DNA of 64,000 nucleotides. Origin: Ilex aquifolium. Its lineage: Eukaryota > Streptophyta > Magnoliopsida > Aquifoliales > Aquifoliaceae. Positions 1-12,964 of the stretch are shown piece after piece. Where the stretch lies: positions 37,645,744 through 37,709,743 of the forward strand of contig OX637393.1 in the NCBI GenBank assembly GCA_951799425.1, in the 5' to 3' direction. The translations under genes and the position numbers were made by a program. The notes below the pieces were generated by a model. The model did no database searches and was not told where the DNA came from. It saw nothing but the letters and a program-made list of their open reading frames with translations. Numbering within the stretch: the first letter of the stretch is position 1; each line of letters begins with the position of its first letter.

Positions 1-7
1 TTTACCG

Positions 8-34
<27 letters not shown>
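8..34. repeat. (GA)n microsatellite
   Basis: An uninterrupted GA dinucleotide run of about 13 units at the left edge. Nothing else is attached to it. Confidence 0.95.
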
Positions 35-38
<4 letters not shown>

Positions 39-1735
39 TGAAAGTAAATATGAGTTAACTTTTGAGTATTTTTTTAATTTCTAAGTTTTTAATGTTATGG
101 ATTGGATTATACGCCCAAATTATTGCAATAAAAATTTTGATTGAATTTAATTTTTGGGGGTTTTTTTGTAGGGCTTAAAATTTAATGGATTTAATTTTTT
201 TTGTGAACTAGTGATGTACCTAAAATTATGGGCCTTCTAAAAATTGGAGGCCTAAAATCCATATTTTTTTTTCCATACTGGTGGGCCGGCCCTGCCTGTA
301 AAGCACGGTAACGAGACTTGCATTTGAACATCTGCCACCAAAAATCCTATAAAATAAACAAAAATATTTGCGGATTCCAATGACTATAATATGGAGACTA
401 AGAAAACTTCGTGGCGAAATTACAATTTAGCAAAATTAAAATAGCAAAACATATTTTCTTAACTTCTGGCTTAAAAACAATATTCTTCATTTTAGCCCCA
501 ATATGTCATGTGTCTTTAAAGTTTCAACTCTCTAAGAATAAAACATCGACAAATAAGTATGATCTCTATAAATTTGACCGAACGACAAGAACATATTTTC
601 TAATTAGATTGAGATTTTTTGTAGGTACAAAATGATCAATTTTAAGGTGAATTCCAAAACTTTAATTCCTTAAAATCTCTAATATGTGTAGGGATATAAA
701 CCCAAAAATAAAATCCTTACGTCTATAGATCCATAACGTATTTTTTCTGCTAGATATAAAAAAATAAGTATATAACAAATCGATGTATAACTTGAAATCT
801 TGTGAATATTCTATAAAAAATTTGACTGACCAAATTAATTATATAAAATTTTGAAAAATCCATAATTTAGAATTGTATTGGTGTCACATAAATAACCTTA
901 GCAAACATGAGATCACTTTTAACTTAATTTCACGAATACTTCAAGTTCTTGTTATAAATTCATCAAAATTTTTTTTAATTTTTTTCACGTACAACGCACT
1001 TGGTGCATTGCTATACCATAAAAAGTAATAAGTGGTACAATACCAAATTTTTTTGAGTATCATAGTCTAACCCAAAATTCCAAAATTTAATATTGAGGCA
1101 CATATTCTTAATACATGGGTATTCTTAACACATAGGTCTTTTTTTAGCAAGAGAAATCCCTGATTGAGATCTCGGGTTTTAGGGCCTAATATGAATTGGT
1201 GAATTTGGGTTTTAGGATCTAACATGAATGAGTGAATTCGAGTTCAAAACGAACAGAAACATTGATTGATGTACTATTAGAAAAGAAGACATGAATTAAA
1301 CTTGGAATTCACCCCAAGTTGTTTCACACAATAATTAAACTTGATTTTAACCAAAATAGAGTCGAAATCTAAATTGACAAATTAAAAACTAAACTTTAAC
1401 CCGATTGGTGTAATCCAAACTCAAAAATTTAACTACTTGCATTACTTTGTTTCAAAAGGTCAGGTTAAAGGCATGTCTAGATGAAATTCGAATTGAGAAT
1501 TACTAAATCTGAATTGATATCACATCACTATCATCCTCCGTACCAATTATACCGTTGCTTCATAATAAGCCAAGATGTCCTTAGGAAATTAAAGCAAATA
1601 AACAAAATTTATCTTCAAATTTGTCTTATGTTTTTCCATAAATTAATGGATCCAGCTAGAAAGACATTTCCAAGAACTACAAGCCAGTTTCTATACGCCA
1701 AACTTCCATCATTTTTCAGTTGGTGTGTACTGTTT
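35..1735. other. AT-rich non-coding region with a possible transposon end
   Basis: No credible gene was seen; the few short open frames are AT-rich and match no family I recognise. At about 280-295 there is a GGGCCGGCCCTG motif preceded by text rich in 'gggcct', which resembles the terminal inverted repeat of a hAT-type MITE whose other end lies outside the window. A related start (GGGCCGGCTC) occurs at about 62298. This is inference from motif shape only. Confidence 0.5.
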
Positions 1736-1966
1736 TGTTGAGAAATCAAACGATAACAATAAAGTGAAATTAATGAAAAGAACGATAAGAATACAATCTA
1801 AACAATCACACAACACATAATTTACGTGGTAGAGTCTATTGGCCCCAGTCTCCGTTCCTTGAACTAAGCCTCAAAAAAATTCTCATAAAAAACACGCAAC
1901 ATTATTTCGGGCCGGGTCATCATCCGGATCAATACACAAACTAGACTCCACAAAAAAAAACCAACA
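1736..1966 (-). repeat. copia 3' LTR (internally deleted)
   Basis: It starts TGTTG and ends CCAACA. Most of it matches the right-hand LTR (17513-17919), including the stretch ending cacataatttacgtgg and the stretch starting near cgcaacattatttcgg. It is 231 bp against 407 bp because about 180 bp is missing after position 1827. Confidence 0.9.
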
Positions 1967-1980
1967 ATTCTCCCACTTGG
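1967..1980 (-). promoter_or_regulatory. copia polypurine tract
   Basis: On the minus strand this reads CCAAGTGGGAGAAT directly before the TGTTGG start of the LTR. This is the usual copia plus-strand priming site. Confidence 0.85.
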
Positions 1981-2039
1981 AGACTAGTTCAATCACCAAC
2001 ATCAACCGCAATCCTCCAAGAACAGTCCCTCATCCCTGC

Positions 2040-3581
2040 AACTCATCCTCCTGTCCTCAAGCTAGAAGGCCAACTGAAGCTGCACACAACTTCAGCTTCT
2101 CAATAGTGACACCCTTAGTCAACATGTCTGCCGGGTTCTTAGTTCCACAAATATTCTCAAGTATCAACTGACCATCATTAAGTAAGGACCGTATGAAATG
2201 ATACCTAATTTGAATGGCTTCATCCTGGAATGAAATACCGGATTCTTGGCGAGGAATATGACACTCTGACTATCACTGTAAAAAGTTCACTTCTGTTTCT
2301 TTTTACCCAGTTCCTCCAAGAAACTCTGTAACCAAATCATCTCCTTTGAAGCCTCTGACATTGCAACATACTTGGCCTCTGTAGTAGAAATATATACTGT
2401 CTTCTGCAGGTTGGAACCCCAAGACATGGCAGTACCACCCAAGGTGTAAACAAAACCAGTGATGCTCTTCCTACTATCAGTGTCTCCGGCCAAGTCGGCA
2501 CAACAAAACCCTGTAACTCCAAACTATCTCCGGTGAAACTCAAACATGCTTATGAAGAACCTTTCAGGTACCTCAGAATCCACTTCACAGCCTCCCAATG
2601 TTGTCTTCCTGGGTTGCTCATGTATCTACTCACAACTCCCACTGCATGGGCAATGTCGGGTTTTGTGCAGACCATAGCATACATGAGTGAACCAATAGCT
2701 GAAGCATAAGGAACCTCACTCATGTAGTCATGTTCCTCCTCTGTCTTGGGTGACTGATCTTTGCTGAGTCTGAAGTGACTACCCAGCGGTGTGCCAACTG
2801 GTTTGGCTTGGTCTATGTTAAATCTACTAAGTACCTTTTTCACATACTCAGCCTGCGACAATTTCAACGTGCCCTTGACTCTGTCTCTGGTGATTCTCAT
2901 ACCAAAGATTTGTTTTGCAGCTCCCAAATCCTTCATTGCAAACTGTTTTGACAATTGCTTTTTCAGATTGTTAATCTCCTCAATGCTGGACCCTGCAACG
3001 AGCATATCATCCACATACAACAATAACATGATGTAAGAGTTTTCAAACTGCTTGACATAACAACAATGATCTCCCTGACACCTGATGTACTCTGAACTGC
3101 ACATAAAGCTGTCAAATTTCTTGTACCACTATCTAGGAGCTTGTTTCAGACCATACAAGCTCTTCGTCAGTTTGCAAACCAAATTCTCTTTGCCTTGCAC
3201 TGTGAATCCTTCAGGCTGGTGCATGTAGATGTCTTCTTCAAGATACCCATAAAGAAATGCGGTTTTCACATCTAACTGCTCAAGATGCAAATCTTCAGTA
3301 GCAAACATTGCCAACATTAGCCTGATGGTTGTGATCTTCACTATAGGAGATAAGATCTCAGAGTAGTCAATGCCCTTCTTCTGCTGAAAACCTTTTACAA
3401 CTAGCCTTACCTTGTACCTCTTACTGCCATCATGCTCAGTCTTCACACGGTACACCCACTTGTTGTGTAGAGCTTTCTTCCTAGATGGAAGTTCTGTCAA
3501 CTCCCATGTCTGATTCCCTAGTAGGGACTCCATCTCCTCTTTCATGACTAACTCCCACTTGCTCGAATTCTCATCTTGCAA
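2040..3581 (-). pseudogene. copia reverse transcriptase and RNase H remnant
   Basis: This is the pol 3' part of the copia element. The RT fingers are at 3581-3129 (motifs LDVKTAFLYG and LTKSLYGLKQAPR). The palm with the catalytic YVDDM is at 3104-2550. RNase H is at 2493-2287 (TDSRKSITGF and ISTTEAKYVAMSEA). The terminal part continues in another frame to about 2040. A TAG stands where the family has Gln right after QAPR (about 3129), a C-to-T change, and there are further frame breaks near 2550 and 2287. The domain assignment is secure; the coding function is lost. Confidence 0.92.
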
Positions 3582-3719
3582 GGTTTCTTCATAACTCTAT
3601 GGTTCTTCACCATCTGTCAACAAAATGTAACTTAGTATAGGTGAGAATCGTTGTGTGGGTCGGATAGTCCTGGAAGACTTCTGAGTCACTGCTGCAGGTG
3701 TAGATGGTTCAGGATCTGA

Positions 3720-5142
3720 TTATGGAATAATGGGAATGGTCGCACTGGATCCACTCTCACCATCACTGTCGTCCCTGCACTGCACTGTGACCTCTGGTAG
3801 GTCGACAAACTCAAGTTGTTGAGGAGTTGTATCAGCAACTGTACTAGACTTGTCCTTGTGCATAACTTTCTCATTAAAGATCACGTTTTTACTCCTGATG
3901 ATCTTTCGACTCTGCTCATCCCAGAATCGATAACCAAATGTCTCATCTCCATAACCAATAAAATAACATTTTATTGATTTCGCCTCAAGCTTTGCGAGCA
4001 TTAGCATCAACAAGAACATAAGAAACACAACCAAAGGTTCTAAGATGAGAAAGTTTAATCTCTTTCCCACTCCATGCCTCCTCAGGTAATCTGCACTCCA
4101 ATGGGACCGATGGTCCACGATTGATCAGGTACACTGCAGTGTTCACTGCTTCTGTCTAAAATGTAGGTGGCAGCCCTGCGTGCAGCCTCATGCTCCTAGC
4201 ATGCTCATTGATGGTTCTGTTCATGCGCTCAGCAACGCCATTTTGCTTTGGTGTCCCAGGAATGGTCTTCTCCATTCTGATACCTTGAGCTGCGCAGTAC
4301 TCCTTGAATCCTCCATCAATGTACTCTCCACCGTTGTCAGACCTTAAGTCTTTCAGCTTTAGGCCTGTCTCTGTCTCAACTAGGGCCTTCCACATTTTGA
4401 ACACATCAAACACGTCAGATTTATGTTTCAAAAAATAAACCCATACCTTTCTACTATGGTCGTCAATGAACGTGACATAGTATTGGGAACTTCCAAGGGA
4501 TGTCACTGGGGACGATCCCCATACATTTGTGTGTACAAGATCCAGCTTTCTTGATTTTAGAGCTCTGCCACTCTTCAAGAAACTAATCTTTTTCTGCTTC
4601 CCAACTATATAACTCTCACATATGACCAAATCAACTGCTTTCAGTTCTGGTAGCTTCCTTTTTGACACGAGTTCCTTCATACCTTTCTGACTCATATGAC
4701 CAAGTCTGCAATGCCACAGCTCTGTAGTATGCTCTACAGTGGTGGTGGCAATAGTGTCATTGGAACCGTCTGTCATGTACAAAGTACCAGTCTTGTTATC
4801 CCGGGCCAGCACCAGTAATCCTTTAGAAACTTTCCAAGTGCTATTTGAGAACACAACTGAGTGGCCACAGTCGTCGAGCTATCCCACAGAGATAAGATTC
4901 TTCTTCAACTAGGGAATGTGCCTGACCTTCTGCAAGGTCCACACGTTCCTATTAGGAAGTATAATATCAACATCTCCAGTCCCCACTACGTTCAGTGCCT
5001 GTCCATCAGCCAGGTACACTTTTCCGAAATCACCAGCAACATAGTCCCGCATGATTTCTCAGTGAAAGGAGGTATGAAAAGATGCCCCTGAATCCAGTAG
5101 CTAGTCTTCAAATGGACTATGAACGGCAAGTAGTAGCGCGTC
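3720..5142 (-). pseudogene. copia protease/integrase remnant
   Basis: The stretch 4854-4156 holds the zinc-binding pre-integrase region (HTTELWHCRLGHMS) and the integrase core. The second catalytic Asp is visible in LRSDNGGEY. The expected first Asp in the HTD motif reads HTN, a G-to-A change that would abolish catalysis. The part after the core (4118-3720, KCYFIGYGDETFGYRFWD) is frameshifted. The protease interval (about 4860-5142) is scrambled and no intact DSGA-type motif was found. Confidence 0.88.
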
Positions 5143-5833
5143 TCACACTTCTTCAGCCACTACATTCGCGCCATCACCTTCCGTCTTCTTCAGATTTTTG
5201 CAGTTCTTCTTTATATAGCCGATTTTGCCACAATTCCAGCAAGTCGTTTGCTGCTGTCCAAATCTTGACTTGCTCTTGTCTATGTTATTTGATTTTGATC
5301 TTCCTCTATTTGAGTTCTTGTTATTTGACCTCCCACGAGTGTTAACATTCAGAGCGGAACTCGATCCCGAGGTCTCACCAGAATCTCTCCTGTGCACCTC
5401 TTCAGCTAGAATTAAATCACGAATTTCATCGTATTTAAGTTTCATCTTACCAGCAGAATTACTAACAGCCATCCTCATGGCTTCCCAACTGTTTGGCAGT
5501 GATGCCAGCAATATCAGAGCCCGAATCTCATTATCAAATTCAATTTCAACAGATGATAATTGATTGGTGATAGTATTGAACTCATTCAGGTGTTGGGTAA
5601 CAGACGTACCATCTGTCATCCTCAGATTGAATAACTTTTTCATCAGATGCACCTTGTTATTCGCAGACGGCTTTTCATACATACCTGACAAAGCCGCCAT
5701 GAGATCTGAAATAGTCTTCTCATTGGTAACGTTGTGAGCAACTGATCTTGAAAGGGTCAGCCGAATAACCCCCCAGAACCTATCAATCTAACAGTTTCTA
5801 GTCTTCATCCTTCATGCTCTCCAGCTTCGTCCC
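5143..5833 (-). pseudogene. copia gag remnant, distal part
   Basis: An open stretch at 5700-5143 is a UBN2-type copia gag (MAALSGMYEKPSANNKVHLM, then FNTITNQLSSVEIEFDNEIRALILLASLP). It ends in a zinc knuckle CWNCGKIGYIKKNC, in which the His ligand has become Tyr. The stretch 5833-5701 is gag-like but contains stops and a frame change. The matching proximal gag is at 17474-17355, across the Athila-like insert. Confidence 0.9.
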
Positions 5834-6036
5834 TGATTAAGGCCGAATAATCACACTTATTATTAGGAAAGATTGATATTTTAATTATAAAAGTGTGATA
5901 AATATAAGAGTTTATCCAAGTTTGGGTGTTATGTTATTAAATGTTGATTTGTGATAATTTGCAGGATAAAAGCATAATTTTGGAGTTAAGATATGGAAAT
6001 ACCAAGTGTAGCTCAAAGGGAAACACACTGGATAAC

Positions 6037-6152
6037 GCGTCCAGACGGAAGAAGACCACGCGTCCGGACGCGATTGGCAGAAAGCTGATAAACGGAGAAA
6101 GGATTATTCTGGAAGTTGCGTCCGGACGGTTCTGAGAGGTGCGTCCGGACGC
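6037..6152 (+). promoter_or_regulatory. paired CGTCCGGACG palindromes in LTR U3
   Basis: Four sites start at 6037 (GCGTCCAGACGG, one mismatch), 6060, 6118 and 6141. Each pair is 23 bp start to start, with unrelated 11-bp spacers. They end 64 bp upstream of the TATA box. The 3' LTR copy has the same arrangement at 16479, 16502, 16560 and 16583. The regulatory role is inferred. Confidence 0.6.
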
Positions 6153-6215
6153 GTGTCAAGTTTCTGCTGCCGAATTTAGAATCCTAATGGGATGCAATCT
6201 CTTTGGAATGTACTT

Positions 6216-6223
6216 TATAAATA
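6216..6223 (+). promoter_or_regulatory. LTR TATA box
   Basis: TATAAATA, preceded by the palindrome cluster, is in the right place for the U3/R boundary. The 3' LTR carries the same box at 16658-16665. Confidence 0.7.
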
Positions 6224-6914
6224 CAAACCTAGGACCTTGTAAAGGGGGGGTTCTTTTTCATTAATCCGTTTTGAGATCCTTTTACTATGTCTGGCTAAAA
6301 GGCTAAGCTAGGGTTAGGGGAGAACCTCTCGACGGAGTATGGTATTTTTTTATTGACTCTTGTACTTAAGGATTTATGTTATTGTGTTAATTTAATCCCT
6401 AATATTTTAGCAAAGTGTTTATGCTGTATAAACTCTTGAGTTGTTGTGCCACGTACATCAATTGCTTGATTTTCCCTGCGTGTAAATCACTGGTTATTCC
6501 AAGTTGGAAGGATTAACATTATTTCATAAAATACTATGATTGAATGATTATTCAGGTTCCTGGTAGTCGTTTGATTATAACTTTTAGATTTATCACTTGA
6601 TTTGTTAATCGGATTAACTGACATTTAATTCTTCTTTCAAGTCAAGCTTTGAGTCTTTAACTATTATTGTATGAAGTTGAGAGGGAGTACCTGATGCTCT
6701 AGTATTTATTTTATTACTGTTCTAATTACCAAAATCATTTTTTTATCCAGTCGACAATTTTCCAAACAAACCTTTTTCCTTTCAAATTACTTTTATTGTT
6801 CGTGTGATTGCTTCTTGTTACAATTCCTCGTGGGATCGACCTCGGACTTCCGAGATTATATTACTTTGTTCAACCTGCGCTTGGGTTTACCCTTTTGAAG
6901 TTGAAGCAAGTTTT

Positions 6915-6932
6915 TGGCGCCGTTGCCGGGGA
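6915..6932 (+). promoter_or_regulatory. primer-binding site (tRNA-Asp type)
   Basis: TGGCGCCGTTGCCGGGGA begins six bases after the LTR end and matches the site commonly seen in Athila elements. Confidence 0.88.
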
Positions 6933-7193
6933 ACTTGAAGGACAAGGAGCCATCACATCATTGAGGTTTGCGGTGTTTGCGAGTCTTCGGAAATCCGGTA
7001 ACTTCGTTCTAATTTTTAGTTCATTTATTTTAGTTATTTTTATGTTAGTTAAATTTAGAATTTATTTAGGTTATTTATTTGTTTTATGAGCTTTTGGCAT
7101 CGTGATTTAAGTGGACGTTTAACAAGATAAGATTCAGATACTCTGTTTGGAAATTTATTTGATTTATCTGTGTCGAATCACTTCTTGCACACA

Positions 7194-10100
7194 ATGGCTG
7201 CTAATCCTAATGACCATAGGCAGAATGATCTTCCCGAACGGGAGGATCATGTTGATAGAATAAGTAATCATGATGAGAATGAGGTGGATAATGTTAATCA
7301 GGGTAGGACTTTGCGTGAGTATCTACAACCTGTACTTCTCACTGAACCGTCATGCATAATTTTTCCATTGAATGCCATTAATTTTGTTTTCAAACCTGGC
7401 ATGATTCAATTACTTCCAAAATTCCTAGGTATAGGTGAAGAAAACCCATATTTGCACATCAGAGAATTTGGGGATGTATGTGCTACGTTCCATGACCAGA
7501 ATGTTGCAATGGATATAGTCAGGCTGAAGTTATTCCCTTTTTCATTAAAGGAAAAAGCTAAAACTTGGTTATATTCGTTGAGATCTAAGTCTATAGGAAC
7601 ATGGCAGGAGATGCAGAAACAATTTTTAAAGAAATTTTTTCCCACACATCGCACAAACTCTTTGAAAAGACAGATAATGAATTTTTCTCAAAAGGAGTCT
7701 GAAATTTTTTATCAAAGTTGGAAAAGATTTAAAGACCTTCTTGCATCTTGTCCACATCATGGTTATGAAAGCTGGCGCATAATAAGTTTCTTTTATGAGG
7801 GTTTAGGCCCACAACTGCGTCAATTTATTGAAATGATGTGTAATGGTGATTTTATGAATAAGGAACCAGATGATGCTTTTGACTATTTAGACCAATTAGC
7901 CGAGAGTGCACAATCTTGGGATACTACATCCCAGGAACCATCTAAGGGTAAAACTACACAATCATCATCATCTAGTGGGGGTAAATACCAGTTGAGGGAA
8001 GAGGATGACCTAGGAGCTAGGATAGCCACCTTAACAAGACGGGTAGAGGCTATGGAGTACAAAAAAGTTAACCAGGTTGACACAGTTCAAGTTGAGGGAA
8101 TATGCAGTATCTGTGAAATCCCTGGACACCCTGTGACGGAGTGTCCATCATTACCTGCGTTAAAAGAAGTGTATGACCAAGCAAATGCTGTAAACACTTT
8201 TTCAAAGCCTTACAATAATCTGTACTCGAACACATACAATCCGGGGTGGAAGAATCATCCAAATTTTAGTTGGAGGAATGACAATCATGCATCACAATCA
8301 CCCCAACAAAACTCTTCAAATGTTGCACCTTACATTCCACGCCCGAAAAGAGACATTGAGGAAGTGTTGTCACAATTTATGCAGAGTCAGCAAACATACA
8401 ATAGACAAACAACTCAGGCTATTGAGGATATGAGGAGTGCAATCACTAAATTGACCATTGACCCTTGCCATCAGGAAAAAGGTAGGCTTCCAGGACAACC
8501 ACAACCGAATCCACAAGGTCAATTTGTTGTAAATGAGACTTGCATTTCTGAGACTGTCCATGAGCAAGTAAAGTCTATCACTACACTCCGCAGCGGGAAA
8601 GAAATTAATAAAACCATTCCTTTGGAAACTCAAGATTCTGAAAAGATTTCTCAACCCACGGAGAGTGATGATAAGATTAGCCTGTCTGAAATCAATAAGT
8701 CTGAAAAGTATGTTCCACCTGCACCATTCCCACAGAGATTGCTTACGTCTACCAAGCCCATTGTGCATAATGATATGTTAGAGATTTTTAAGCAGGTGAA
8801 AATCAATATTCCCTTGTTGGATGCCATTAAACAAATACCTTCTTATGCAAAATTTTTGAAAGAGTTATGCACTGTTAAAAGGAAATTAAATGTGCAAAAG
8901 AAGGCATTTTTGACCGAGCAAGTATCCTCCATTATACAGCACATAACTCCACCAAAGTATAAAGACCCAGGTTGTCCTACTATTTCTTGTGTTATAGGCA
9001 ACCACAAAATTGAACAAGCATTACTGGATTTAGGAGCTAGTGTGAATTTGCTCCCCTATTCAGTATATGAACAATTAGGGTTGGGGGAGTTAAAACCCAC
9101 TTCGGTTACACTTCAATTAGCTGACCGATCAGTGAAGATACCGAGGGGTATGGCGGAGGATGTTTTAGTACAGGTTGATAAATTTTATTTTCCCGTGAAT
9201 TTCATAATTTTGGACACTCAACCTGTATTAAATACTAGTGCTCAAATTCCCGTCATTTTAGGCAGACCATTCCTAGCAACTTCAAATGCTCTAATTAATT
9301 GCAGGAATGGTGTGATGAAATTGACCTTTGGGAATATGACATTAGAGCTCAACATTTTTAACGTGTGCAAACAACCTGGGAATATTGATGAAGATGTGCA
9401 TGAAGTTAACATGATTGAATCTATTGTTCCAAGCAGAGTATATGATTCTTCCTTGTTTGATCCACTTGAAGCGTGTTTGCTTGAACAATATTCTGAGTTA
9501 GAGATAGATGAGAGGAATTCTGAAATTTCTGTTTCAACTGATATGTTAAACTCTTTGCAGGTACCTCAAATGAGAGAGTTGAGACAGAGATTTGAGGAGC
9601 TCCCACCAAGAACTGATCCACCAATACCATCCAAGGATAAAGCTCCCAAGCTAGACCTCAAGCAATTACCGGTAGATTTGAAATATGCATTTTTAGGAGA
9701 TGATGAAACTTATCCGGTAATAATTTCTTCTCGATTGAATTCAGCACAGGAAGGTATGTTGTTACACCTTCTTAAGGAACATAAGAATGCAATTGGTTGG
9801 ACTTTAGCTGATATAAAAGGAATTAGCCCTTTGGTTTGCACCCATAAGATTTACTTGGAGGATAATGCTAAAACATCTAGGGAAATGCAACGAAGGCTAA
9901 ATCCACATATGAAAGAAGTTGTGAAAAAAGAGGTGTTAAGACTGTTAGATGTAGGAATTATCTACCCTATTGCAGACAGCAAATGGGTAAGCCCCACACA
10001 GGTAGTTCCTAAGAAATCTGGAGTCACTGTAGTTGCTGATGAGAATAATGAACTAGTACCAACTAGGACAGTTACTGGTTGGAGAATGTGCATAGACTAC

Positions 10101-12137
10101 AGGAGACTTAACGCTGTTACTAGAAAAGACCACTTCCCTTTGCCTTTTATGGATCAAATTTTAGAAAGGGTAGCTTCACACTTGTACTATTGTTTTTTAG
10201 ATGGTAATTCGGGATATAACCAGATTGAAATTGCCCTAGAAGACCAAGAGAAGACCACATTTACTTGCCCTTTTGGCACCTTTGCTTATCGAATGATGCC
10301 TTTTGGACTATGCAATGCACCTGCGACTTTTCAAAGGTGTATGCTTAGTATTTTCAGTGACATGGTTGAACGTTTTCTTGAAGTTTTTATGGACGATTTT
10401 ACTGTCTTTGGTGATTCCTATGATGACTGTTTATCTAACATTGCGAAAGTGCTTATAAGATGTGAAGAAAAGAACCTGGTACTTAACTGGGAGAAATGCC
10501 ACTTCATGGTTCGGAAGGGAATTGTTCTTGGTCACATTGTCTCTTTTGAGGGAATTCAGGTAGATAAGGCCAAAATTGAATTAATCACGAATTTGCCTAT
10601 CCCTAAAGCCCTTAAGGATGTTAGATCTTTCTTGGGTCATGCTGGTTTTTATAGGAGATTTATAAAGGATTTTAGTTCCATATCTAGACCACTCTGCAAT
10701 TTCCTAGGGAAAGACACACCTTTTGAGTGGGATAATGCATGCCAAGAAGCTTTTGATAAGTTAAAGGGCATGCTTGTCACTGCTCCAATTATGCAACCTC
10801 CAAATTGGAGTCGTCCTTTCGAAATCATGTGTGACGCTAGTGACTATGCTGTGGGGGCGGTTTTAGGACAAAGGAATGACAAAAAGCCTCATGTCGTCTA
10901 CTATGCCAGTAGAACTTTAAATAGTGCACAGATGAACTATTCTACCACAGAAAAAGAATTATTGGCTGTAGTATTTGCACTAGACAAATTCAGGTCGTAC
11001 TTAGTAGGTTTCCCCATTGTTATCTTCACAGACCATGCAGCTCTCAAATACTTATTAACTAAGAAAGATGCAAAGCCGAGACTGTTGAGGTGGATCCTAC
11101 TACTCCAAGAATTTGATATCACTATTAAGGATAAAAAAGGAGTAGAAAATGTAGTGGCTGACCATTTGTCTAGACTGGTGAGTGATGTGCCCATTGAGAC
11201 AGTGCTGATCAAAGATACTTTCCCGGATGAACAGTTATTGGCAGTTTCTTCATTATCATGGTTTGCTGACATTGTGAATTTTCTTGTTACAGATAACATG
11301 CCACCGGCTTGGACTGCTTTGGATAAGAGGAAATTTTTAGTCGAAGTAAAGAGTTTCTTCTGGGATGACCCATACCTTTTCAAATATTGCCCAGACCAGA
11401 TTATCCGGAGATGTGTACCTGATGATGAGGTAAGTAGCATTTTATCTTTTTGTCATTCGGGAGCGTGTGGAGGCCATTTTTCTATGAAAAAGACCGCTGC
11501 AAAAATTTTGCAGTGCGGATTTTATTGGCCTACAATTTTTAAGGATGCTCATAATTTTTGTAAAGTGTGTGAGCGATGTCAAAAACTGGGGGGGTTGACC
11601 CGTAGGAATATGATGCCCCTAAACCCGATTTTGATCATAGAAATTTTTGACTGCTGGGGAATAGATTTCATGGGTCCTTTTCCTCCATCTTTTGGGTATG
11701 TGTACATTTTAGTGGGAGTAGATTATGTCTCTAAGTGGGTTGAAGCTATACCATGTCGGACAAATGATCATAAAGTTGTTTTGAAAATTTTAAAGGAAAA
11801 TATTTTGTCCAGATTTGGTATACCTCGAGCCATTATCAGTGATGGGGGATTGCATTTTTGTAATAGACCTTTTGAGAATTTGATGAAGAAATATGGTGTA
11901 ACACATAAAGTTGCAACTCCCTATCACCCACAGACAAGTGGTCAAGCAGAGCTTGCCAATCGGGAAATTTCTTACATTTTGGAAAAAACGGTGAACCCAG
12001 ATCGTAAAGATTGGTCGTTACGACTAATTGATGCATTATGGGCATACCGAACTGCATATAAAACCCCGATTGGTATGTCTCCGTATAGATTGATTTATGG
12101 AAAAACTTGTCACTTGCCTGTGGAATTAGAGCATTAA
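7194..12137 (+). CDS. gag-pol: Athila-like gag-pol polyprotein, ends at a premature stop
   Basis: A single 1647-codon frame encodes capsid and all enzymes of the element. The first ATG of the frame is 7194 (MAANPND). Numbering from it: gag about 52-207; zinc knuckle C304-x2-C-x4-H-x4-C317; aspartic protease DLGA at D612; reverse transcriptase with Asp at 1003 and FMDDF at 1067-1068; RNase H with D1214, D1280 and D1323; integrase HHCC zinc site (H1421, H1428, C1456, C1459) and a DD35E triad D1491, D1550, E1586. All visible catalytic residues are present. The frame stops at TAA 12135-12137 inside the integrase C-terminal part, where relatives continue, and the same frame stays open to 12548. 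Transcription is expected from the 5' LTR. Confidence 0.95.
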   Translation: MAANPNDHRQNDLPEREDHVDRISNHDENEVDNVNQGRTLREYLQPVLLTEPSCIIFPLNAINFVFKPGMIQLLPKFLGIGEENPYLHIREFGDVCATFHDQNVAMDIVRLKLFPFSLKEKAKTWLYSLRSKSIGTWQEMQKQFLKKFFPTHRTNSLKRQIMNFSQKESEIFYQSWKRFKDLLASCPHHGYESWRIISFFYEGLGPQLRQFIEMMCNGDFMNKEPDDAFDYLDQLAESAQSWDTTSQEPSKGKTTQSSSSSGGKYQLREEDDLGARIATLTRRVEAMEYKKVNQVDTVQVEGICSICEIPGHPVTECPSLPALKEVYDQANAVNTFSKPYNNLYSNTYNPGWKNHPNFSWRNDNHASQSPQQNSSNVAPYIPRPKRDIEEVLSQFMQSQQTYNRQTTQAIEDMRSAITKLTIDPCHQEKGRLPGQPQPNPQGQFVVNETCISETVHEQVKSITTLRSGKEINKTIPLETQDSEKISQPTESDDKISLSEINKSEKYVPPAPFPQRLLTSTKPIVHNDMLEIFKQVKINIPLLDAIKQIPSYAKFLKELCTVKRKLNVQKKAFLTEQVSSIIQHITPPKYKDPGCPTISCVIGNHKIEQALLDLGASVNLLPYSVYEQLGLGELKPTSVTLQLADRSVKIPRGMAEDVLVQVDKFYFPVNFIILDTQPVLNTSAQIPVILGRPFLATSNALINCRNGVMKLTFGNMTLELNIFNVCKQPGNIDEDVHEVNMIESIVPSRVYDSSLFDPLEACLLEQYSELEIDERNSEISVSTDMLNSLQVPQMRELRQRFEELPPRTDPPIPSKDKAPKLDLKQLPVDLKYAFLGDDETYPVIISSRLNSAQEGMLLHLLKEHKNAIGWTLADIKGISPLVCTHKIYLEDNAKTSREMQRRLNPHMKEVVKKEVLRLLDVGIIYPIADSKWVSPTQVVPKKSGVTVVADENNELVPTRTVTGWRMCIDYRRLNAVTRKDHFPLPFMDQILERVASHLYYCFLDGNSGYNQIEIALEDQEKTTFTCPFGTFAYRMMPFGLCNAPATFQRCMLSIFSDMVERFLEVFMDDFTVFGDSYDDCLSNIAKVLIRCEEKNLVLNWEKCHFMVRKGIVLGHIVSFEGIQVDKAKIELITNLPIPKALKDVRSFLGHAGFYRRFIKDFSSISRPLCNFLGKDTPFEWDNACQEAFDKLKGMLVTAPIMQPPNWSRPFEIMCDASDYAVGAVLGQRNDKKPHVVYYASRTLNSAQMNYSTTEKELLAVVFALDKFRSYLVGFPIVIFTDHAALKYLLTKKDAKPRLLRWILLLQEFDITIKDKKGVENVVADHLSRLVSDVPIETVLIKDTFPDEQLLAVSSLSWFADIVNFLVTDNMPPAWTALDKRKFLVEVKSFFWDDPYLFKYCPDQIIRRCVPDDEVSSILSFCHSGACGGHFSMKKTAAKILQCGFYWPTIFKDAHNFCKVCERCQKLGGLTRRNMMPLNPILIIEIFDCWGIDFMGPFPPSFGYVYILVGVDYVSKWVEAIPCRTNDHKVVLKILKENILSRFGIPRAIISDGGLHFCNRPFENLMKKYGVTHKVATPYHPQTSGQAELANREISYILEKTVNPDRKDWSLRLIDALWAYRTAYKTPIGMSPYRLIYGKTCHLPVELEH

Positions 12138-12548
12138 GCATATTGGGCCATTAAAATGTTCAACTCTAGTTTTGACCAAGCCGGCACCGCACGAAAATTA
12201 CAACTAAATGAGCTTGATGAGATCCGGAATGAGGCATATGAGAACTCTAGAATCAGTAAAGAACGCATGAAGGTGTTTCATGATAAGAATATTGTGCGTA
12301 AAACCTTTGCACCTGCACAGAAAGTTCTTCTTTATAATTCTAGGCTTCACATCTTTAAGGGAAAGCTTCGGACTAGATGGAGTGGTCCGTACGTTGTCAA
12401 TGAAGTATTCCCATATGGAACAGTGGAGATTGAAAACCCAAGTAATGGGAACATTTTTAAGGTTAATGGGCAAAGATTGAAACCATTCTTGGAGGAGGGT
12501 ATCGTGGAAGTGGAATCCATCGAATTGGTGGATCCCCACTATGAATGA
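12138..12548 (+). pseudogene. integrase C-terminal tail cut off by the stop at 12135
   Basis: It is in the same frame as the upstream polyprotein and continues the integrase (AYWAIKMFN directly after the stop, later GPYVVNEVFPYGTVEI and KVNGQRLKPF). An ATG at 12156 gives a 130-aa open stretch, but I see no promoter for it. One nonsense change (probably A to T in a Lys codon) separates it from the polyprotein, so it is expressed only by readthrough, if at all. Confidence 0.85.
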
Positions 12549-12716
12549 TCCATCTCTAACCATTTTCTGTACATTTATGTATATTAGTGTTACTCTTTTG
12601 TTTTTGTTTATTTTTTCACAGATACATGAGCACATTATCCGAGCATCCGGTATGTCTTCGTCACCCTTATTTAATATTACATTGTGTGTTGTTACATTGA
12701 GGACAATGCAAACTTT

Positions 12717-12737
12717 TGAGTGGGGGGGGGGGGGTGG
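12717..12737 (+). promoter_or_regulatory. internal polypurine-tract-like G run
   Basis: A run of 13-14 G preceded by TTTTGAGT lies 170 bp after the pol stop. It strongly resembles the 3' polypurine tract at 16254-16275 (CTAAGT then a G run). A second plus-strand priming site is a plausible but unproven role. Confidence 0.5.
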
Positions 12738-12964
12738 AGCATTTACTTGACAATACAAAGTATACTGGATTTTGAATTTGTGTGGATTTTGAATTTGAGC
12801 TTTGTGCACATGCAACTGTGTGTTTATTGTTTTGTTTTTTTTTAGATAGTCAAGTAGTATTTTTTTTTAGGGACTTAGGAATTTTTTATGAGTAGAATGG
12901 AGCCATTTGGGAGGTAAATATGAAAATTTTTCTAAGTATAGGAAAAAACAACTCACTGGAACAC

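Larger units (their letters stand above)
5834..6908 (+). repeat. Athila-like 5' LTR
   Basis: It runs TG...CA and is about 98% identical to 16276-17349. Four 12-bp palindromes lie at 6037, 6060, 6118 and 6141, and a TATA box at 6216-6223. Transcription would therefore start near 6245-6255 (inferred). Confidence 0.96.
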
